Assembly (NCBI GenBank): GCA_029865445.1
Contig: JAOUGY010000149.1
Location: 1 to 8,787 of the forward strand
Origin: Acidimicrobiia bacterium
GTDB taxonomy: Bacteria; Actinomycetota; Acidimicrobiia; Spongiisociales; ZC4RG35
Reading direction: 5' to 3'
Length of the DNA stretch: 8,787 nt
In this document: positions 6,093 to 8,787 of the stretch, piece by piece
Position numbering within the stretch: the stretch's first letter is position 1
Layout of the letters: each line of letters opens with the position of its first letter
Notes under the pieces: model-generated
Told to the model about the DNA's origin: nothing
Seen by the model: only the letters and a program-made list of their open reading frames with translations
Database searches by the model: none
Position numbers and translations under genes: made by a program

Positions 6093-7790
6093 CTAGCCGG
6101 CGAGCTCCGCCTGGCGGTCTCGGTCCGCGAGCACGGTCCTGAGTCGCTCCGTCTCGGTCGGCGCCCACCCTTCGGGCACCGAGATTCCAACCCAGCCGTC
6201 GAGATACTCGCCACTGGTGTACAGGTGGCCGTGACCCGCCGGGACGAGTCCGGCGACCGGGAGGTCCGCTGCCACCTGCCACATCGTCACCAGCGGAAGC
6301 CAGGTCATGTCCTTGGGCACGTCGGGGCCCCGCTGTCCCTCCCTGAGCCAATCCGGCCTGGAGAGCGCCAGTTTCGGAGAGAAGAAGGACACAGGATCCG
6401 AAGGGTGTTGTATGTACACGATTCGGGTGTCTTGCCACTCTGCCGTGGGGACGTCGAGCCTGTTTTCGAGGGTCGTGAAGCGGACGGTTCGTCCCTCCTG
6501 ATAGATTGGCAGCCAGGCCGGAGAGCCTTCGTCGCGCCGGGCGGTGAGGTCACTCCACATGTTGTTCACGAAGGGCGGGCCCACGAGCAGAGCTCCTTTG
6601 ACCGGCTCGTTGATGATGTTCACCGAGGTGAGGATCGACTCGACCCCGTAGGACCCCAGCGACAGACCGAACAGGTAGATGTCGGGTCTGGACGCCTCGG
6701 GCAACGTCGACCAGTACTCGTGAACGGTGTTGAAGACGACTTGCGAGGTCTCGCTGGTGACCGCCTGGTCGGCGAGAAGCGAGATCCAACTCGGCAGATA
6801 CGAGTACTGAACTCCAGCAATGGCGGTGTTCCCATTGTGGAGGTACTCGATCGAGTCCATGCCCTGCGGGACGAGGTAACCGGTTCCTGTGGTCGTTGCC
6901 ACCACCAGCACGTTGCGTTCGAACGCCCCGGTTCGCTTCAACTCCTCGAGCACGAGGTCGGCCCGTTCTTGCAGCGTCTCAGCAGACTTCAAACCCACGT
7001 ACACCCGAATCGGCTGCTCAGCCGAGCCTCCGTGGAAGGCGTTCAACTCCTCGAGCGTCGGGCCGGACCCGACGAACGAACGACCTTGTCTCCCCAGGGA
7101 CTCCCAGCTCACCAGCGAGGCCGGACTGCCCGATCGTTCCGGCACATCCGGTTGGGTGATGCCTTCGGCGGTGTTGTCGTCACGGAGCGAGAACAGTTGG
7201 TTGGCCGCACTGAACAGACCACTGATCAGCACACCGTTGATGAGGAAGACCATCACGAGGAACACGGCAGTCCCGCCGACCAGGCGTGCCACCCGCTCGG
7301 GCATGACCCGATTGAGCGACCGGGCGATGGCCTGAAACAGCTTGCGGATCGAGCGACCGGTTATCACGACCAGCGCCGCCACGATCACTGCGACCGGGAT
7401 GATGACCAACCAGGCAGTTGGATCCACCGATTCGGTGCTGAAGCTCGCAGCGAGCTCGTTCTGCCATCCGACCTGCCTCCACACCGACACGGCGGTGATC
7501 GATCCGGCGACCCCCACGGTTGCCCAGAACACGATCCGCTGGGCCTGGCTACCCCTCTGAGGGGCGCGCAAACCGAGGTAGTTCCAGGCCCACCCTCCAA
7601 GAACTCCGATCCCGTAGCCGATCGTGATCGTGACGCCGGAGACGAAACCCTGGAAGGCCGGAGCCCGCGGCAGCAATGACGGTGCCAGCGACGCGGCAAA
7701 GAACAGGATCGCCACGAACAGCCCCGGCCGCGAGAAACCCCTCGAGAAGACGCGTACCGTACGCGGGGCGTCGGCTGGGTGCGAGTGCAA
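6093..7790 (-). CDS. Membrane-anchored alpha/beta-hydrolase, Abhydrolase_9 family (565 aa)
   Basis: Integral membrane protein with a C-terminal hydrolase domain, matching the Abhydrolase_9 N-terminal and catalytic families (COG4425 type). Five hydrophobic helices lie at about 22-41, 49-72, 87-105, 127-145 and 170-195; the catalytic part begins near 235 with NAFHGGSAEQPIRVYVGL (250-267). The nucleophile elbow is GLSLGS (375-380), nucleophile Ser377; likely triad partners are Asp465 in HPSDPV and His520 or His522 in AGHGHLY. Function within the family is poorly defined; esterase or lipase action on a membrane-near substrate is the usual guess. The start codon is TTG at 7790, supported by AGGGAGG five nt upstream and the lack of in-frame ATG or GTG near it. 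It is transcribed away from the L,D-transpeptidase gene and converges on Anbu. A long antisense open frame is a by-product of high GC. Family call firm, substrate unknown. Confidence 0.9.
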   Translation of the reverse strand: MHSHPADAPRTVRVFSRGFSRPGLFVAILFFAASLAPSLLPRAPAFQGFVSGVTITIGYGIGVLGGWAWNYLGLRAPQRGSQAQRIVFWATVGVAGSITAVSVWRQVGWQNELAASFSTESVDPTAWLVIIPVAVIVAALVVITGRSIRKLFQAIARSLNRVMPERVARLVGGTAVFLVMVFLINGVLISGLFSAANQLFSLRDDNTAEGITQPDVPERSGSPASLVSWESLGRQGRSFVGSGPTLEELNAFHGGSAEQPIRVYVGLKSAETLQERADLVLEELKRTGAFERNVLVVATTTGTGYLVPQGMDSIEYLHNGNTAIAGVQYSYLPSWISLLADQAVTSETSQVVFNTVHEYWSTLPEASRPDIYLFGLSLGSYGVESILTSVNIINEPVKGALLVGPPFVNNMWSDLTARRDEGSPAWLPIYQEGRTVRFTTLENRLDVPTAEWQDTRIVYIQHPSDPVSFFSPKLALSRPDWLREGQRGPDVPKDMTWLPLVTMWQVAADLPVAGLVPAGHGHLYTSGEYLDGWVGISVPEGWAPTETERLRTVLADRDRQAELAG

Positions 7791-7795
7791 TGGGG

Positions 7796-7802
7796 CCTCC
7801 CT
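7796..7802 (-). promoter_or_regulatory. Ribosome binding site deciding a TTG start
   Basis: AGGGAGG on the minus strand lies 5 nt before TTG at 7790. It supports TTG as start of the membrane hydrolase; the preceding part of the frame has no better start with such a site. Confidence 0.7.
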
Positions 7803-7821
7803 GGCGTACTGTGGCTCGCAG

Positions 7822-7827
7822 ACTCTA
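7822..7827 (-). promoter_or_regulatory. Candidate -10 box (TAGAGT) for the membrane hydrolase
   Basis: TAGAGT fits TANNNT; transcription would begin near 7815, giving a leader of about 25 nt with the ribosome site inside. A weak -35 (GTCACC) lies 18 nt upstream. The box sits between the two arms of the 7803-7838 inverted repeat. Confidence 0.35.
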
Positions 7828-7940
7828 GGCGGTACGCCCGGACTCGGTGACAGGATCGGCGACGGTCCTCGCCGGCGCCGGACACGTCGTGGGCCCGTTC
7901 ACGACCGTGCCCAATCGTGGCCATCGAGTGGCGTGCGGCC

Positions 7941-7954
7941 CCCGGGAAACCGGG
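7941..7954. repeat. GC hairpin with GAAA tetraloop in the divergent region
   Basis: CCCGG (7941-7945) and CCGGG (7950-7954) enclose GAAA, a GNRA tetraloop if transcribed on the plus strand. Outer GG/CC pairs could extend it past a small bulge. No T-run follows; role unknown. Confidence 0.35.
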
Positions 7955-8059
7955 CCGAGGCGTCGACTCCCGCGGCCCCAGGGTTCGCCGGAGCTCGAAG
8001 GCACGTCCTGACGAGTTGGCGGCGGGATACGCCGAGCCCGTCCCCGACCCATGGCGGGC

Positions 8060-8065
8060 TAGATT
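8060..8065 (+). promoter_or_regulatory. Candidate -10 box (TAGATT) for the L,D-transpeptidase gene
   Basis: TAGATT fits TANNNT and would give a leader of roughly 30 nt ending at the GTG start. The expected -35 position holds no recognisable element. Confidence 0.3.
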
Positions 8066-8101
8066 GCTCGGGTCGAGATAACCGGATCGAACGGAGTGGA
8101 T

Positions 8102-8787
8102 GTGGGCAAGAGAGCCATCGTGGCACTGATCGGAGTGATGATCGTTGTCGCCGCATGCGGCGGCAACAACACCGCCGACAGCGAATTCGGGGATCTGGAG
8201 CCGTTCCGGGCGATCACCGAGCTCGACGCCCAGGGACGTCCATACCTCTCGCCGTGGGACGTCGATCCTGCCGTGGCTGACCTCCAGCGGAAGGCGGTCG
8301 ATGCGGGAATCCCGGTCGAGGTCACCGGCGTGTACGACGACGACACGCTCGCCATCGTCCTTGCGTTTCAGTACAGCCAGGGGCTGGTGCCCGATGGTGT
8401 TGTCGGGCCGCTCACCTGGGATGCGCTCGACAACCCGCAGAATCTCCCCGAGAACGTGGACGCCCTCACCCTCGTCGAGATCGCCAATGTCGCGCTCGAC
8501 TCGCCTTCGGATGCACGCCAGATGCTGTCTGACCTGGGGTTGCCCCCTCCCGTCACGCCGCCGACCCCGGTTGCACCAAGCGGCGGCGCAGGATCCGACG
8601 GCGACGGTGATCCGCCGAGTACTCCTCCCGCGGGCTCGGACGGTCGTGTGGCGGTTGCTGTGGTTCATCTCTCCTCGCAGCAGATGGAGCTGCTCGACGA
8701 TGCCGGCGGGGTGGTGTACCGCTTCCCCATCTCGTCCGGGCGGGACGGGCTGACCCCGGTAGGGAGCTTCAAGGTGCAGAGCAAGTC
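8102..8787 (+). CDS. Lipoprotein L,D-transpeptidase (YkuD type) with peptidoglycan-binding domain, C-terminus beyond window
   Basis: The first 228 codons of an exported cell-wall enzyme. A short signal peptide ends in the lipobox VAAC, with Cys19 for lipid attachment. Residues about 55-109 form a PG_binding_1 domain (VADLQRKAVDAG at 58-69, then VTGVYDDDTLAIVLAFQ and GLVPDGVVGPLTWDAL). A Pro/Gly/Asp-rich linker (148-181) follows, then the start of a YkuD domain: VAVVHLSSQQMELLDDAGG (185-203), ISSGRDGLTPVGSFKV (210-225). YkuD enzymes make 3-3 peptidoglycan cross-links or attach proteins to the wall using a Cys in an SHGC-type motif, which lies past the window edge, so activity cannot be confirmed. 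GTG at 8102 is favoured, with GGAG at 8093-8096 five nt upstream; an in-frame GTG at 8096 is the alternative but overlaps that site. Domain order resembles actinobacterial envelope transpeptidases. Confidence 0.9.
   Translation, partial: MGKRAIVALIGVMIVVAACGGNNTADSEFGDLEPFRAITELDAQGRPYLSPWDVDPAVADLQRKAVDAGIPVEVTGVYDDDTLAIVLAFQYSQGLVPDGVVGPLTWDALDNPQNLPENVDALTLVEIANVALDSPSDARQMLSDLGLPPPVTPPTPVAPSGGAGSDGDGDPPSTPPAGSDGRVAVAVVHLSSQQMELLDDAGGVVYRFPISSGRDGLTPVGSFKVQSK

Larger units (their letters stand above)
7751..7838. promoter_or_regulatory. Cluster of four GCGTAC/GTACGC half-sites around the hydrolase start, candidate operator
   Basis: A near-perfect palindrome, CGCGTAC-C-GTACGCG, occupies 7751-7765 inside the first codons of the hydrolase gene. 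A second inverted repeat, GGCGTAC (7803-7809) and GTACGCC (7832-7838), flanks the proposed -10 box at 7822-7827. All four arms share the core GCGTAC. The same hexamer is otherwise scarce in the window (I noticed it near 571, 3617 and 4291). A repressor or other dimeric regulator binding here is an inference. Confidence 0.45.
7791..8101. other. 311-nt divergent intergenic region between hydrolase and L,D-transpeptidase genes
   Basis: It carries promoter candidates for both outward-facing genes, the upstream pair of GCGTAC half-sites and a GNRA-loop hairpin at 7941-7954. A plus-strand GTG frame of about 54 codons starts near 7847 but becomes Arg/Pro-rich and has no ribosome site, so I do not call it. 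Confidence 0.6.

Noticed and set aside
6066..7679. 537-codon plus-strand frame opposite the membrane hydrolase gene
   Set aside because: Composition is His/Arg/Gly-rich with no domain, and it lies wholly against a gene with clear family motifs; long antisense frames are expected in GC-rich DNA.
7847..8011. Plus-strand GTG frame beginning VTGSATVLAGAGHVVG
   Set aside because: The start looks plausible but the second half is Arg/Pro-rich noise and there is no ribosome site.
7385..8668. 427-codon minus-strand frame across the hydrolase N-terminus and the transpeptidase gene
   Set aside because: It overlaps two genes with strong family evidence and is Arg/Ser-rich shadow sequence.
8145..8753. 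202-codon plus-strand frame inside the transpeptidase gene
   Set aside because: It is out of frame with the lipobox, peptidoglycan-binding and YkuD sequence, which read from GTG 8102.
1..8787. Search by eye for CRISPR arrays, tRNA genes, insertion sequences, toxin-antitoxin pairs or phage genes
   Set aside because: No spaced direct repeats, cloverleaf, transposase, integrase or small paired genes were seen.

Overview
The window is GC-rich bacterial DNA with short intergenic gaps, GTG and TTG starts, purine-rich Shine-Dalgarno sites and TANNNT-type -10 candidates. The gene set (a lipoprotein-anchored L,D-transpeptidase with a peptidoglycan-binding domain, a membrane alpha/beta-hydrolase of the Abhydrolase_9 type, a fasciclin-domain relic) suggests an actinobacterium, perhaps of the Acidimicrobiia. 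That placement is inference from style and content; there is no rRNA or marker gene here to test it.

Layout. (1) 1-550, minus: N-terminal part of a SulP-family anion permease, cut by the window edge. (2) 968-4560, minus: two overlapping ABC exporter half-transporter genes. Their motifs divide the labour: the first (594 aa) has a degenerate ATPase site (Asp for the catalytic Glu, Gln for the switch His), and the second (603 aa) has an intact catalytic site but an altered LSQGQ signature. Together they make one heterodimeric exporter of the TM287/288 or BmrCD kind. (3) 4561-4915: divergent intergenic region. (4) 4916-5713, plus: an Anbu-type proteasome homologue with N-terminal Thr nucleophile, standing without the partner genes usually found beside it. 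(5) 5714-6092: convergent gap that holds a short, clear relic of a fasciclin (FAS1) domain C-terminus. (6) 6093-7790, minus: five-helix membrane protein with a C-terminal serine hydrolase domain, starting at TTG. (7) 7791-8101: divergent gap with a cluster of GCGTAC/GTACGC half-sites around the hydrolase promoter and start. (8) 8102-8787, plus: N-terminal part of a lipoprotein L,D-transpeptidase, cut by the window edge.

Most products act at the cell envelope (exporter, permease, membrane hydrolase, wall cross-linking enzyme); Anbu is the cytosolic exception. The genes fall into at least four transcription units and I see no single pathway joining them. I found no RNA gene, CRISPR array, insertion sequence, integrase or defence system. 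The points most worth a second look are the orphan Anbu gene, the FAS1 relic, the half-site cluster and the complementary degeneracy of the ABC pair.
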